A stretch of 36,618 bases of DNA from RGIG8700 sp045535635 (GTDB taxonomy: Bacteria; Bacillota; Clostridia; RGIG6154), in assembly GCA_045535635.1 (NCBI GenBank), contig JAZSLZ010000131.1, positions 1-36,618 of the forward strand. Direction: 5' to 3'. This document shows positions 7,275 through 15,376 of the stretch, piece after piece. The position numbers and the translations under genes were made by a program. The notes under the pieces were generated by a model, which was given only the letters and a program-made list of their open reading frames with translations, made no database searches and was not told the DNA's origin. How positions within the stretch are numbered: position 1 is the stretch's first letter; each line of letters opens with the position of its first letter.

Positions 7275-8126
7275 TCAGACCGAATGTAGATTTTTAAGTG
7301 AAAGGTCAAGAATTGGAGATGAATGTGTTAACGCACCACTTGAAATGTAATCAACGCCAATATCCACAAGCTTTGCTACGTTCTCTTTAGTAACATTACC
7401 ACTACATTCTGTCTCCGCTCTACCTGCAGTAAGTCTTACCGCTTCCTTCATATCCTCAACACTCATATTATCAAGCATAATAATATCTGCTCCCGCATCA
7501 AGTGCTTCTTTAAGCATATCAAGATTTTCTACTTCAACCTCAATTTTACGAACAAATGGAGCATATTCCTTTGCCATTTTTACCGCTTCTTTTACACCAC
7601 CTGCCGCACCGATATGGTTATCTTTAAGAAGAATACCGTCACTTAAATTAAATCTGTGGTTATAGCCTCCGCCAACCTTTACTGCATACTTTTCAAACAC
7701 ACGCATATTAGGAGTTGTTTTTCTTGTATCTAAAAGCTTTGTTTTTGAGCCTTCAAGCATGTCTGCAATTTTTCTTGTGTAGGTTGCAATACCACTCATT
7801 CTCTGTAGATAATTAAGTGCAGTTCTTTCTCCTGAAAGGAGAACTCGTATGTCACCTTTTACAACCCCAAGCTTTTGTCCGTTTGTAACCTTATCTCCGT
7901 CTTTACAGTTAAATATTACTTTTGTTTCAGAATCAAGAAGCTGAAAAACTCTTTTAAAAACTTCAAGACCTGCAATTACACCATCTTCCTTACAGATAAG
8001 TTCAACCTCTCCTGCCTTATATTCAGGCATAACAGAATTTGTTGTTATGTCTTCGCTTGTAATGTCTTCTTTAAGTGCTGCTAAAATCAAATCATCTGCA
8101 TTAAGTTTCATTGTTATATTATTCAT
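7275..8126 (-). CDS. nadC: Nicotinate-nucleotide pyrophosphorylase (quinolinate phosphoribosyltransferase)
   Basis: Converts quinolinate + PRPP to nicotinate mononucleotide with loss of CO2. The 283 residues show the family segments SGERTALNYLQRMSGIAT (about 92-109), DTRKTTPNMR (near 133) and KVGGGYNHRFNLSDGILLKDNHI (near 151), and the C-terminal barrel strands ending ISSGALTHSSPILDLSLK. Length is normal. The start overlaps nadB by 8 bases, so the two are translationally coupled. It acts directly after NadA in de novo NAD synthesis. Confidence 0.96.
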   Translation of the reverse strand: MNNITMKLNADDLILAALKEDITSEDITTNSVMPEYKAGEVELICKEDGVIAGLEVFKRVFQLLDSETKVIFNCKDGDKVTNGQKLGVVKGDIRVLLSGERTALNYLQRMSGIATYTRKIADMLEGSKTKLLDTRKTTPNMRVFEKYAVKVGGGYNHRFNLSDGILLKDNHIGAAGGVKEAVKMAKEYAPFVRKIEVEVENLDMLKEALDAGADIIMLDNMSVEDMKEAVRLTAGRAETECSGNVTKENVAKLVDIGVDYISSGALTHSSPILDLSLKNLHSV

Positions 8127-9393
8127 GGCTCTGTTTCTCCTTTTCTATTGACATTAAAACTAATTCTTTGTATTCTTCTTTATAATTTTCATATTTCTTT
8201 GGGTTAACCTCAGGCAATGTTGAATCCTTTAATGAATTATAATTAAGATTTATGTCCGAGGCCGCCCTTTTTGCAAAAACAAGGCTCTCAAGAAGTGAAT
8301 TACTTGCAAGTCTGTTTCTTCCGTGCACACCGTTACAAGCTGTTTCTCCTACAGCATATAACCTTTCCATACTTGTTTTGCTGAATTCATTAACATCAAT
8401 ACCACCCATAAAATAGTGTTGTGACGGAATTACAGGAATAGGCTCTTTTGTAACATCATAGCCTTCATCAAGACAACGCTTGTATATGTTTGGGAAATGT
8501 GATTTAATTTCTTCTTCAGGAATAGGTGCCAAAGAAAGCCACACGTGTTCACTTCCCTCTTTTTTCATTTCTTCAAAAATTGCCTTTGTTACAACGTCTC
8601 TGGGCAAAAGCTCGTTTACAAATCTTTCACCCTTTGAATTAAGAAGTATTGCTCCCTCACCACGAACTGACTCAGAAATCAAAAATTCTCTTCCGTCTCT
8701 TTTAGTAAATAGTGTTGTTGGGTGTATCTGTATGTAATCTATATGTTGAAGTTTTATTCCGTATTTAAGTGCAAGAGCAAGTGCATCTCCTGTTAAATGG
8801 CGATAGTTTGTGGAATGTTCAAAAAGTCCGCCGATTCCGCCTGTTGCAAGTACCGTATAATTTGCAGTTATTGCCTTGTAATTTCCATTTTCGTCGTGAC
8901 CGATAACACCTCTGCATTCATTTCCATCACAAACAAGGTCAACCATTGTAAAGTTTTCTACAAGAGTTATATTTTTTCGGTTTCTTGCAGTTTCCAAAAG
9001 ATTTGATGTTATTTCCTTTCCTGTTTCATCCTCGTGAAAAAGAATTCTGGGAGTTGAATGAGCACCCTCTCTCGTAAAGTTAAATGCTTCACCGTTTTTT
9101 TCAAAATTAACGCCGAAAGAAACAAGATCTTCAATAACCCCCTGAGATGAACGAATCATAATATCTACCGATTCCGGGTTATTTTCATAATGACCTGCTT
9201 TCATTGTGTCTTCAAAAAAGGATTTATAGTCATTCTCATCTTTAAGCACACAAATACCGCCCTGTGCAAGGTATGAATCGCTTTTTCTTGCTATATTTTT
9301 AGTTACGATTAAGATTTCTCTGTTTTCAGGAAAGTTCAGTGCACAATAAAGTCCTGCAACACCACATCCCACTATCAAAATATCTGTTTTCAT
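8119..9393 (-). CDS. nadB: L-aspartate oxidase
   Basis: FAD enzyme oxidising L-aspartate to iminoaspartate, the substrate of NadA. Seen are the dinucleotide-binding fold at the N-terminus (ILIVGCGVAGLYCALN), SYLAQGGICV, and the flavin-contact segment HGRNRLASNSLLESLVFA near the C-terminus. I chose the ATG at 9391-9393, one base after the nadA stop (TAATATG), because the FAD motif then starts at residue 5. A longer in-frame version would run into nadA. The protein is 424 residues, clearly shorter than the roughly 530-540 of E. coli and Bacillus. It lacks most of the C-terminal helical extension, which is possibly normal in this lineage. Confidence 0.94.
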   Translation of the reverse strand: MKTDILIVGCGVAGLYCALNFPENREILIVTKNIARKSDSYLAQGGICVLKDENDYKSFFEDTMKAGHYENNPESVDIMIRSSQGVIEDLVSFGVNFEKNGEAFNFTREGAHSTPRILFHEDETGKEITSNLLETARNRKNITLVENFTMVDLVCDGNECRGVIGHDENGNYKAITANYTVLATGGIGGLFEHSTNYRHLTGDALALALKYGIKLQHIDYIQIHPTTLFTKRDGREFLISESVRGEGAILLNSKGERFVNELLPRDVVTKAIFEEMKKEGSEHVWLSLAPIPEEEIKSHFPNIYKRCLDEGYDVTKEPIPVIPSQHYFMGGIDVNEFSKTSMERLYAVGETACNGVHGRNRLASNSLLESLVFAKRAASDINLNYNSLKDSTLPEVNPKKYENYKEEYKELVLMSIEKEKQSHE

Positions 9394-9394
9394 A

Positions 9395-10294
9395 TTATTT
9401 AGCACACTCCAGCATTCTGTCAAGGGGCAAAAGAGCCGCCTTTTTTGTTTCTTCGTTTATTTCTACAACATTGTCTTCTTTTTCAAGTACTGAAAGTATA
9501 TTTTCAAGAGTATTTAATTTCATATCCTTGCAACAAGGAAGCGGAGATACAAAATAAAATTCTTTATCAGGATTATCACACATAAGTTTGAATTTTACTC
9601 CATCTTCAGTACATATAATAAACTCATTCTTCTCTGACTTTTTTGCATAATCAATTATATCAGCTGTGCTTCCTATGTAGTCAGATATTGCAAGTATTTC
9701 TGGTTCACATTCAGGATGAGTAAGAACCAAGGCCTTTGGATGCTCTTTTTTTACAATTTCTAATTGTTCTTTTGTTATCTTTGCATGTATGGGACAGCAT
9801 CCGTCATTTATAATAATATTCTTTTCCGGAACCTGCTGTGCCACAAATTTGCCAAGGTTACGGTCAGGAATAAAGAAAATATTTTTATTTGGAAGCGCTT
9901 TTACAATCTTCACCGCATTTGACGATGTTACACACACATCACTTAAGCATTTAAGCTCCGCCGTTGAATTTATGTAGCACACAACTGCAAGGTCATCATA
10001 TTTGTTTCTCATTTCTTCAATCTTTCCATTCTTAACCATGTGAGCCATAGGACAGTCTGCAGACAAATCAGGCATAAGTACTTTTTTGTCAGGATTTAAT
10101 ATTTTTGCACTTTCTCCCATAAAAGAAACACCGCAAAAAACAATAATATCTGCTTTAGTTTTCCTTGCAATCTTTGCCAGATAAAAGGAATCGCCTACAT
10201 AGTCGGCAACTTTTTGTGCCTCCTCAGGTGCATAGTAATGTGCAAGTATAACTGCGTTTTTCTTTTTTTTCAGATTCTCTATTTGCTTTTCCAT
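9395..10294 (-). CDS. nadA: Quinolinate synthase
   Basis: A [4Fe-4S] enzyme condensing iminoaspartate with dihydroxyacetone phosphate. At 299 residues it matches the compact type. Cluster-ligand cysteines are expected at C81 (SADCPMAH), C166 or C167 (INDGCCPIH) and C254 (PLPCCKD), which correspond closely to the three ligands of the Thermotoga enzyme. Other family segments are AHYYAPEEAQKVADYVGDS near the N-terminus and CVTSSNAVKI. It is the first gene of the nad operon, with a GAGGGGAAA ribosome binding site. Confidence 0.97.
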   Translation of the reverse strand: MEKQIENLKKKKNAVILAHYYAPEEAQKVADYVGDSFYLAKIARKTKADIIVFCGVSFMGESAKILNPDKKVLMPDLSADCPMAHMVKNGKIEEMRNKYDDLAVVCYINSTAELKCLSDVCVTSSNAVKIVKALPNKNIFFIPDRNLGKFVAQQVPEKNIIINDGCCPIHAKITKEQLEIVKKEHPKALVLTHPECEPEILAISDYIGSTADIIDYAKKSEKNEFIICTEDGVKFKLMCDNPDKEFYFVSPLPCCKDMKLNTLENILSVLEKEDNVVEINEETKKAALLPLDRMLECAK

Positions 10295-10328
10295 TGTAGT
10301 TTCCCCTCATAAACTGCATAAATTATTA

Positions 10329-10372
10329 TATATGTTAACATATAACTTTACATCTGTCAACCTGTCTGTAAA
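10329..10372 (-). promoter_or_regulatory. Promoter and candidate operators of the nad operon
   Basis: Minus-strand TTGACA (10355-10360) and TAACAT (10332-10337) with a 17-base spacer. Two symmetric elements overlap it. One is a perfect 16-bp palindrome TATATGTTAACATATA (10329-10344) over the -10. The other is an inverted repeat TTTACA-N14-TGTAAA (10347-10372) over the -35. Either would block RNA polymerase if bound. I infer that one is the NiaR operator, because niaR is in the operon; the sequence alone does not say which. Confidence 0.7.
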
Positions 10373-10388
10373 CATCTGATAAAACACA

Positions 10389-10416
10389 AAAAGCTGTCGC
10401 GAACGCGACAGCTTTT
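10389..10416 (-). terminator. Rho-independent terminator after the kinase gene
   Basis: Perfect 12-bp stem AAAAGCTGTCGC / GCGACAGCTTTT with a GAAC loop. It is flanked by T-rich sequence on the minus strand and lies about 70 bases after the stop of the APH-like gene. It isolates the adhE/kinase unit from the nad operon. Confidence 0.88.
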
Positions 10417-10488
10417 AACGAGCATTTTTCATTAACTATTCAGGTACAATTTTTATATGACTCTTTTTCCAAATCACCATTTCAGTTA

Positions 10489-11238
10489 TCATTCATAATC
10501 TACTACATCTACCCAGGAAAGAAGAAATTCTCTTTCTTTTTCATTGCCTTTAACAGACTGTGAAGCAGCTACAATCGGCATCCACTTCTGCACATACTGT
10601 TTTGCTGTATCACTTTTCTTGCAAAACAAATCAAGGTATGTTTTTGCTCCAATAGTATCTCCTGCAAGATGGAATAAAAGATAAGTTCTTGCCGCATCTG
10701 CAGAAGCATTGCCCTGTGTTGCATGAGACCAGTCTAAAATATATGCTTTTCCATAATCTGTAATTATGATATTTGATGGATTGAAATCTCCATGACAAAC
10801 CTTAGTGTGTTTAGGCATACCTTCAAGTCTTGTATGAAGGTCATATTTTATGGTTGCATCAAGCTCGGCAGCACTGATTTTACGGCTCATTTTGTCTTTA
10901 AGCTTATTAAGAAGCGGTGATTTCTTTGAGTGTACCTCAAGCTGAGTATCTACAAGAAGCTCAATATATTCATTTTTCTTATGTGGCTCATCTTCCATAA
11001 GCTGTGCCAAAGTCTTTCCTGTAACATATTCTGAAATGATTGCCCATTTTCCGTCAACCAGAGTTACTTCAAGAACTTTAGGAATATTAAGACCTGTTTC
11101 TTCAATTCTTGCCTGATTTAGTGCTTCATTAAGCACATCAGCTTTTGAATAAGTCTCATCGAACACCTTAACGCATCTGTCTTTGTCTCGATAAATTGTT
11201 TTATTATTTCTGACTGCAATAACTCTTTCAAGTTTCAT
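10489..11238 (-). CDS. APH/choline-kinase-like phosphotransferase
   Basis: 249 residues with the protein-kinase-like fold of the aminoglycoside/choline phosphotransferase family. Visible are the catalytic loop CHGDFNPSNIII (about 149-160, with catalytic D and metal-binding N) and the DFG-equivalent ILDWSHAT (about 171-178). The hinge-like region WAIISEYVTGKTLAQLM is at about 70-86. There is no signal peptide, so it should be cytosolic. The substrate cannot be told from sequence: members phosphorylate sugars, choline, amino acids or drugs. It begins 32 bases after adhE with AGGAGG before the ATG, so it is probably co-transcribed with adhE; a functional link is not established. Nothing marks it as an antibiotic-resistance gene. 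Confidence 0.82.
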   Translation of the reverse strand: MKLERVIAVRNNKTIYRDKDRCVKVFDETYSKADVLNEALNQARIEETGLNIPKVLEVTLVDGKWAIISEYVTGKTLAQLMEDEPHKKNEYIELLVDTQLEVHSKKSPLLNKLKDKMSRKISAAELDATIKYDLHTRLEGMPKHTKVCHGDFNPSNIIITDYGKAYILDWSHATQGNASADAARTYLLFHLAGDTIGAKTYLDLFCKKSDTAKQYVQKWMPIVAASQSVKGNEKEREFLLSWVDVVDYE

Positions 11239-11270
11239 ATTTTATTCCTCCTTTAAAACTGGTTCATTCT

Positions 11271-13895
11271 TTACATTTGTCTTTCAATGTGTTTGCCATA
11301 ATAAGCATTTAAATACATCTGTTTGATTTCTGCCATAAGAGGATACCTTGGGTTTGCACCGGTGCACTGGTCGTCAAATGCCTGTTCTACCATTTCATCA
11401 AGATTATCAAGGAATAATTTTTCATCAACACCGTAATCTCTGATAGTTTTTTTAATCCCCACTTTTACTTTAAGATCATTAATCGCCTTAATAATTCCTT
11501 CAAGCTTTTCTGCATCTGAATTTCCTTTAATTCCAAGGTAATCAGCGACTTCTGCATAACGAGCAAGTGTGTGTGGGTGGTCATACTGAGAGAATGTTCC
11601 CATCTTTACAGGAGCTTCAGCAGCATTAAATCTTAACACTTCTTCAATCATAAGAGCATTTGCAACACCGTGAGGTAAGTGGTGGAAGCTACCCAATTTA
11701 TGAGCCATAGAGTGACATACTCCAAGAAATGCATTTGCAAATGCCATACCTGCTATTGTTGCAGCATTTGCCATTTTTTCTCTTGCTTCAACATCTGTCT
11801 CACCGTTTTCATAAGCTCTTGGCAAGTAATCAAATATAGTCTTAAGCGCTTTAAGTGCAAGTCCGTCTGTGTAATCTGTTGCAAACATTGAAGCGTAAGC
11901 CTCAATTGCGTGTGTTACAGCATCAATACCTGATGCAGCGGTAAGACCTTTTGGCGCACACATGTGTAAATCTGTATCTACAATTGCCATATCAGGCATA
12001 AGTTCATAGTCTGCAAGAGGATATTTAACGCCTGTCTGTTCGTCTGTGATAACTGCAAAAGGTGTAACCTCAGATCCTGTACCTGCAGAAGTAGGGATTG
12101 CAATGAAGTATGCTTTTTCGCCCATTTTAGGGAAAGTATAAACTCTTTTTCTTATATCTATAAATCTCATTGCCATATCCATAAAATCTGTATCAGGATG
12201 TTCATAAAGAACCCACATAATCTTCGCTGCATCCATTGCACTGCCGCCACCAATAGCGATAATTGTGTCAGGTTTAAATACCTGCATCTGTGCTGCGCCG
12301 TTTTTAGCATTTAAGAGTGTTGGATCAGGTTGTACATCAAAGAATGTTGTGTGTACAATACCCATTTCGTCAAGCTTGTCTGTTATAGCTTTTGTATAAC
12401 CATTTTCATAAAGAAATGTGTCAGTTACAATAAATGCTCTTTTTTTACCCATTACATTTTTAAGTTCATCTAATGCTACAGGCAAACAGCCTTTCTTAAT
12501 ATATACTTTTTCAGGTGCACGAAACCAAAGCATATTTTCCCTTCTTTCTGCTACTGTTTTAATGTTTAAAAGGTGCTTAACACCAACATTTTCTGACACA
12601 GAGTTGCCACCCCATGAACCGCAACCCAGTGTAAGTGACGGAGCGAGTTTGAAATTATATAAATCTCCGATACCACCATGAGAAGAAGGGGTATTAACCA
12701 AAATTCTGCAGGTTTTCATTCTTGCTGCAAATGTATTGATTTTTTCTGTTTCTGTAACTTCGTTAAGATATACAGAAGATGTATGACCAAAACCACCATC
12801 TTCAACAAGCTTTTCTGCCTTATCAAGTGCATCTTCAAAACTCTTTGCTTTGTACATAGCAAGAACAGGTGAAAGCTTTTCGTGTGCAAATTCTTCCGTA
12901 ATTTCAACACTTTCTACTTCCCCAATAAGGATTTTTGTTCCCTCAGGAACTTTAAAACCTGCAAGTTCTGCAATCTTATTTGCCGGTTGTCCAACAATTT
13001 TGGCATTTAAAGCTCCGTTAATTATAATTGTTTTTCTTACAATCTCTGTTTCCTTATCGTTTAAGAAATAGCAGCCTCTTTTTGAAAATTCTTCTTTTAC
13101 CATTTCATATACATTTTCAAGAACGATTACGGACTGTTCAGAAGCACAAATCATACCGTTATCAAATGTTTTAGAGTGGATGATTGAGTTAACCGCAAGT
13201 AAAATATCTGCACTGTCATCTATAACTGCAGGTGTGTTTCCCGCACCAACACCAATAGCAGGTTTTCCGCTCGAATATGCAGCCTTAACCATTCCCGGTC
13301 CCCCTGTTGCAAGTATGATGTCCGCTTCTTTCATAACTGTGTTTGTCATATCAAGAGAAGGAACATCTATCCATCCAATTATTCCTTCAGGAGCACCTGC
13401 TGCAACTGCAGCTTCGAGAATTAATTTTGCAGCTGCGATTGTGCAATTCTTCGCTCTCGGATGCGGAGAGATAATGATGGCATTTCTTGTCTTTAACGCT
13501 AAAAGACATTTAAAAATTGCTGTTGATGTAGGATTTGTTGTAGGAATTACCGCCGCAATTACCCCAATTGGTTCTGCAATCTTCTTAATTCCATATGCTT
13601 TATCTTCATCGACAATACCACATGTCTTTGTATCCTTATAAGCATTGTAAACATATTCAGATGCATAGTTATTCTTAATAACTTTATCTTCTACAACTCC
13701 CATACCTGTTTCTTCAACCGCCATTTTCGCAAGTGAAAGTCTTGCTTTGTTTGCTGCAGACGCCGCCGCAAGGAAAATTTTATCAACTTGCTCCTGTGTG
13801 TAGGTTGCGAAAATCTTCTGTGCATCTTTTTTGAGTTTAACTTCTTCTTCAAGCCTTTCAATGCTATCTATAATATGATAAACTTTGTTTTCCAT
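11271..13895 (-). CDS. adhE: Bifunctional acetaldehyde-CoA / alcohol dehydrogenase AdhE
   Basis: Reduces acetyl-CoA to acetaldehyde and then ethanol with NADH, a fermentative redox sink. At 874 residues it is full length. The N-terminal aldehyde dehydrogenase has its catalytic cysteine C250 in FDNGMICASEQS, after the glycine-rich GVGAGNTPAVID. The C-terminal iron-dependent alcohol dehydrogenase starts near 460 and shows GGGSAMDAAK and the iron-binding region GVCHSMAHKLGSFHHLPHG. AdhE usually forms filaments (spirosomes); that is family knowledge. AGGAGG precedes the ATG at a slightly long distance (12 bases). The gene has its own upstream region, because the LysR gene before it ends at a terminator. 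Confidence 0.97.
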   Translation of the reverse strand: MENKVYHIIDSIERLEEEVKLKKDAQKIFATYTQEQVDKIFLAAASAANKARLSLAKMAVEETGMGVVEDKVIKNNYASEYVYNAYKDTKTCGIVDEDKAYGIKKIAEPIGVIAAVIPTTNPTSTAIFKCLLALKTRNAIIISPHPRAKNCTIAAAKLILEAAVAAGAPEGIIGWIDVPSLDMTNTVMKEADIILATGGPGMVKAAYSSGKPAIGVGAGNTPAVIDDSADILLAVNSIIHSKTFDNGMICASEQSVIVLENVYEMVKEEFSKRGCYFLNDKETEIVRKTIIINGALNAKIVGQPANKIAELAGFKVPEGTKILIGEVESVEITEEFAHEKLSPVLAMYKAKSFEDALDKAEKLVEDGGFGHTSSVYLNEVTETEKINTFAARMKTCRILVNTPSSHGGIGDLYNFKLAPSLTLGCGSWGGNSVSENVGVKHLLNIKTVAERRENMLWFRAPEKVYIKKGCLPVALDELKNVMGKKRAFIVTDTFLYENGYTKAITDKLDEMGIVHTTFFDVQPDPTLLNAKNGAAQMQVFKPDTIIAIGGGSAMDAAKIMWVLYEHPDTDFMDMAMRFIDIRKRVYTFPKMGEKAYFIAIPTSAGTGSEVTPFAVITDEQTGVKYPLADYELMPDMAIVDTDLHMCAPKGLTAASGIDAVTHAIEAYASMFATDYTDGLALKALKTIFDYLPRAYENGETDVEAREKMANAATIAGMAFANAFLGVCHSMAHKLGSFHHLPHGVANALMIEEVLRFNAAEAPVKMGTFSQYDHPHTLARYAEVADYLGIKGNSDAEKLEGIIKAINDLKVKVGIKKTIRDYGVDEKLFLDNLDEMVEQAFDDQCTGANPRYPLMAEIKQMYLNAYYGKHIERQM

Positions 13896-14034
13896 AATAT
13901 AACTGTTCCTCCTATCTGCTTACTTCATTAATACTTTAGCATCATTTTTTAGTCTTGGGAATTCTTTTATAAGATAAATCGTATTATCATTTTAGATAAC
14001 CCCTGTATTAAAATAACCAAATTGCAAAAAAAAT
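13896..14034 (-). promoter_or_regulatory. adhE upstream region
   Basis: AT-rich 140-base gap that must contain the adhE promoter. I cannot pick a confident -35/-10 pair. It contains an inverted repeat TTATC-TAAAAT-GATAA (about 13984-13999) with a further GATAA copy nearby at 13972-13976, which could bind a regulator such as the adjacent LysR protein. No clear Rex-type TTGTTAANNNNTTAACAA operator is present. Confidence 0.4.
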
Positions 14035-14063
14035 AATGCCTGACTTTCTTAATGTCAGACATT
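14035..14063 (-). terminator. Terminator of the LysR gene
   Basis: Minus-strand stem ATGTCTGAC / GTCAGGCAT (9 bp with one G-U), 9-base loop, followed by ATT and eight T. It starts only 10 bases after the LysR stop codon. Confidence 0.88.
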
Positions 14064-14072
14064 TTTTAAAAT

Positions 14073-14999
14073 TTACAAATATTTTCTTATTGATTCACAC
14101 AGTTTTTTAATAAATATATTGTCAAGTTCAGAAAATTTGTAACCTTCTCTGTAAATAAGAATATCCTTATACACTTTTCTGTTATCTTCACTCTTCTTCT
14201 TAACCAGATTATACCTTTCAAGAAGTCTTTTTGGCACTGGTGATACCCACATAAATGTTTCTGGATTAGCATGAAGTAATTCAAACTGACTGGCTCTTTC
14301 AAATATAAATATTCTTCTGTCTATGTTATCAGGTAATTCTTCTTTTACAACTTTTGATACAGGCATAGAAGGAACATAAGGATCTGCGTGGGCTATTTCT
14401 ATATAATCTCTTAAATCATCAGATTTGATTATTTCCTTTTGTGCAAGAGGGTTTTCTGCACTCATAATCAGTGAATAGGTGAAATCACACACAATTTCAA
14501 AACCAAATCCTTTTTCCTCAAGCATTGCTTTAAAATACTTATCATAATTTTCCGCATAACGGATAATTCCAAGCTTATAATCGTGTTCAAGCATATTACG
14601 AACGGTGCGTTGTGAATTTGTTTCTTTATAGAAAATTTCACATGGTTCTTTACCAATTTCTTTAGTAAATTGTGAAAACGCTTCCGAAATATAACAGGCG
14701 CGGGGAACCGAAATTGAGAAAGTCCTTTTGTGAGGGACTCCATCTTTATAGTATTTTTCCACTCTGCTGATCTGGCTTAATATTTCATTGGCAAACCCCA
14801 TAAACTCTTCGCCTTCAGGTGTTAGCTTAACGCCTGAAGCATTTCTCTCAAATATAGTTATGCCCAAGTCACTTTCAAGTTCTTTTATAGAACGGCTGAT
14901 ATTAGGTGTGGCAATCATAAGAACTTGTGCTGCTTTATTCAGTGAACCTGCCTTTGCAACTTCTATTGCATACTTCATATGAAGTAAATTAATAACCAA
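14073..14999 (-). CDS. LysR-family transcriptional regulator
   Basis: 308 residues. The N-terminal LysR helix-turn-helix reads LNKAAQVLMIATPNISRSIKELESDLGITIFER (about 19-51 in two parts), followed by a linker helix and a periplasmic-binding-like effector domain. The effector is unknown. The start is not obvious: TTG at 14997-14999 gives the normal LysR N-terminus and has AGAAAGG six bases upstream. The first ATG (14976-14978) would remove seven residues and has no good ribosome binding site, so I prefer TTG. It lies immediately upstream of adhE in the same direction but is separated by a terminator. Control of adhE is plausible but unproven; autoregulation is usual in the family. Confidence 0.85.
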   Translation of the reverse strand: MVINLLHMKYAIEVAKAGSLNKAAQVLMIATPNISRSIKELESDLGITIFERNASGVKLTPEGEEFMGFANEILSQISRVEKYYKDGVPHKRTFSISVPRACYISEAFSQFTKEIGKEPCEIFYKETNSQRTVRNMLEHDYKLGIIRYAENYDKYFKAMLEEKGFGFEIVCDFTYSLIMSAENPLAQKEIIKSDDLRDYIEIAHADPYVPSMPVSKVVKEELPDNIDRRIFIFERASQFELLHANPETFMWVSPVPKRLLERYNLVKKKSEDNRKVYKDILIYREGYKFSELDNIFIKKLCESIRKYL

Positions 15000-15110
15000 A
15001 ACCTACCTTTCTGATGTTTTTACTATATATTATGCCACAATTAGATTTTTTAAATTATTTTAAATATCCTTAGATGCCATATCTGTTTTGTGCCCATAAC
15101 TTTTTTCTGT

Positions 15111-15152
15111 GAGCAGTTTTTTATGTTGAGATTACAATAAAAAACACTGTTC
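15111..15152. repeat. Imperfect inverted repeat in the LysR upstream region
   Basis: Left arm GAGCAGTTTTTTAT (15111-15124) and right arm ATAAAAAACACTGTTC (15137-15152) pair with one G-U and a 2-base bulge around a 12-base loop. It lies 110 bases upstream of the LysR start codon. It could be an operator or a weak hairpin. Confidence 0.45.
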
Positions 15153-15178
15153 GCATCGTTGAAAAAGGCTCATAATTT

Positions 15179-15310
15179 TATAAAGTTGGTTGTTAAGGTG
15201 TGGCTATTTTTTTCTTCTTATAAAACTTTTTATATGATTTTATAAAAATGACTATAAGCTTTTATAAAACATTTCGCCTTATTTATAAAAAACAATAGAT
15301 TTTTATAAAA
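15179..15310. repeat. Array of TTTATAAAA sites with about 21-bp spacing
   Basis: This is the core of the 377-base gap 15000-15376, which has no gene. TATAAAA occurs at 15219, 15241, 15263, 15284 and 15304, and TATAAAG at 15179. The spacings are 40, 22, 22, 21 and 20 bases, close to multiples of two helical turns. The extended unit TTTTATAAAA is self-complementary, so each copy is a small palindrome on the same face of the helix. The array lies upstream of the LysR gene and just past the terminator of the giant gene. It could be a multi-site operator, a bent-DNA upstream element, or chance in AT-rich DNA. The rest of the gap holds the inverted repeat at 15111-15152; I see no clear promoter. 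Confidence 0.6.
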
Positions 15311-15326
15311 TATTAAGACAAAAAAC

Positions 15327-15362
15327 CGGCGGCACCGCTTACATTTTGCAATGGTGCCGCCG
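15327..15362 (-). terminator. Strong terminator of the giant surface-protein gene
   Basis: Perfect 10-bp GC-rich stem CGGCGGCACC / GGTGCCGCCG around a 16-base loop. On the minus strand it is followed by GG and six T. It lies 14 bases after the stop codon. Confidence 0.92.
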
Positions 15363-15376
15363 AAAATTATGTGATT

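Noticed and set aside
10489..11238. Aminoglycoside resistance gene
   Set aside because: Only the general APH kinase motifs are present; nothing in the sequence or context points to drug modification.
13180..13641. Plus-strand open frame of 153 codons inside adhE
   Set aside because: Fully antisense to the conserved aldehyde dehydrogenase domain of adhE, with no recognisable family and no ribosome binding site.
13896..14034. Rex operator before adhE
   Set aside because: Rex sites are expected at clostridial adhE, but no TTGTTAA-N4-TTAACAA-like palindrome is seen here.
15179..15310. Possible CRISPR array
   Set aside because: The repeated unit is only about 9-10 bases, the spacing is two helical turns, and no cas gene is present; it is better treated as a regulatory or curvature element.
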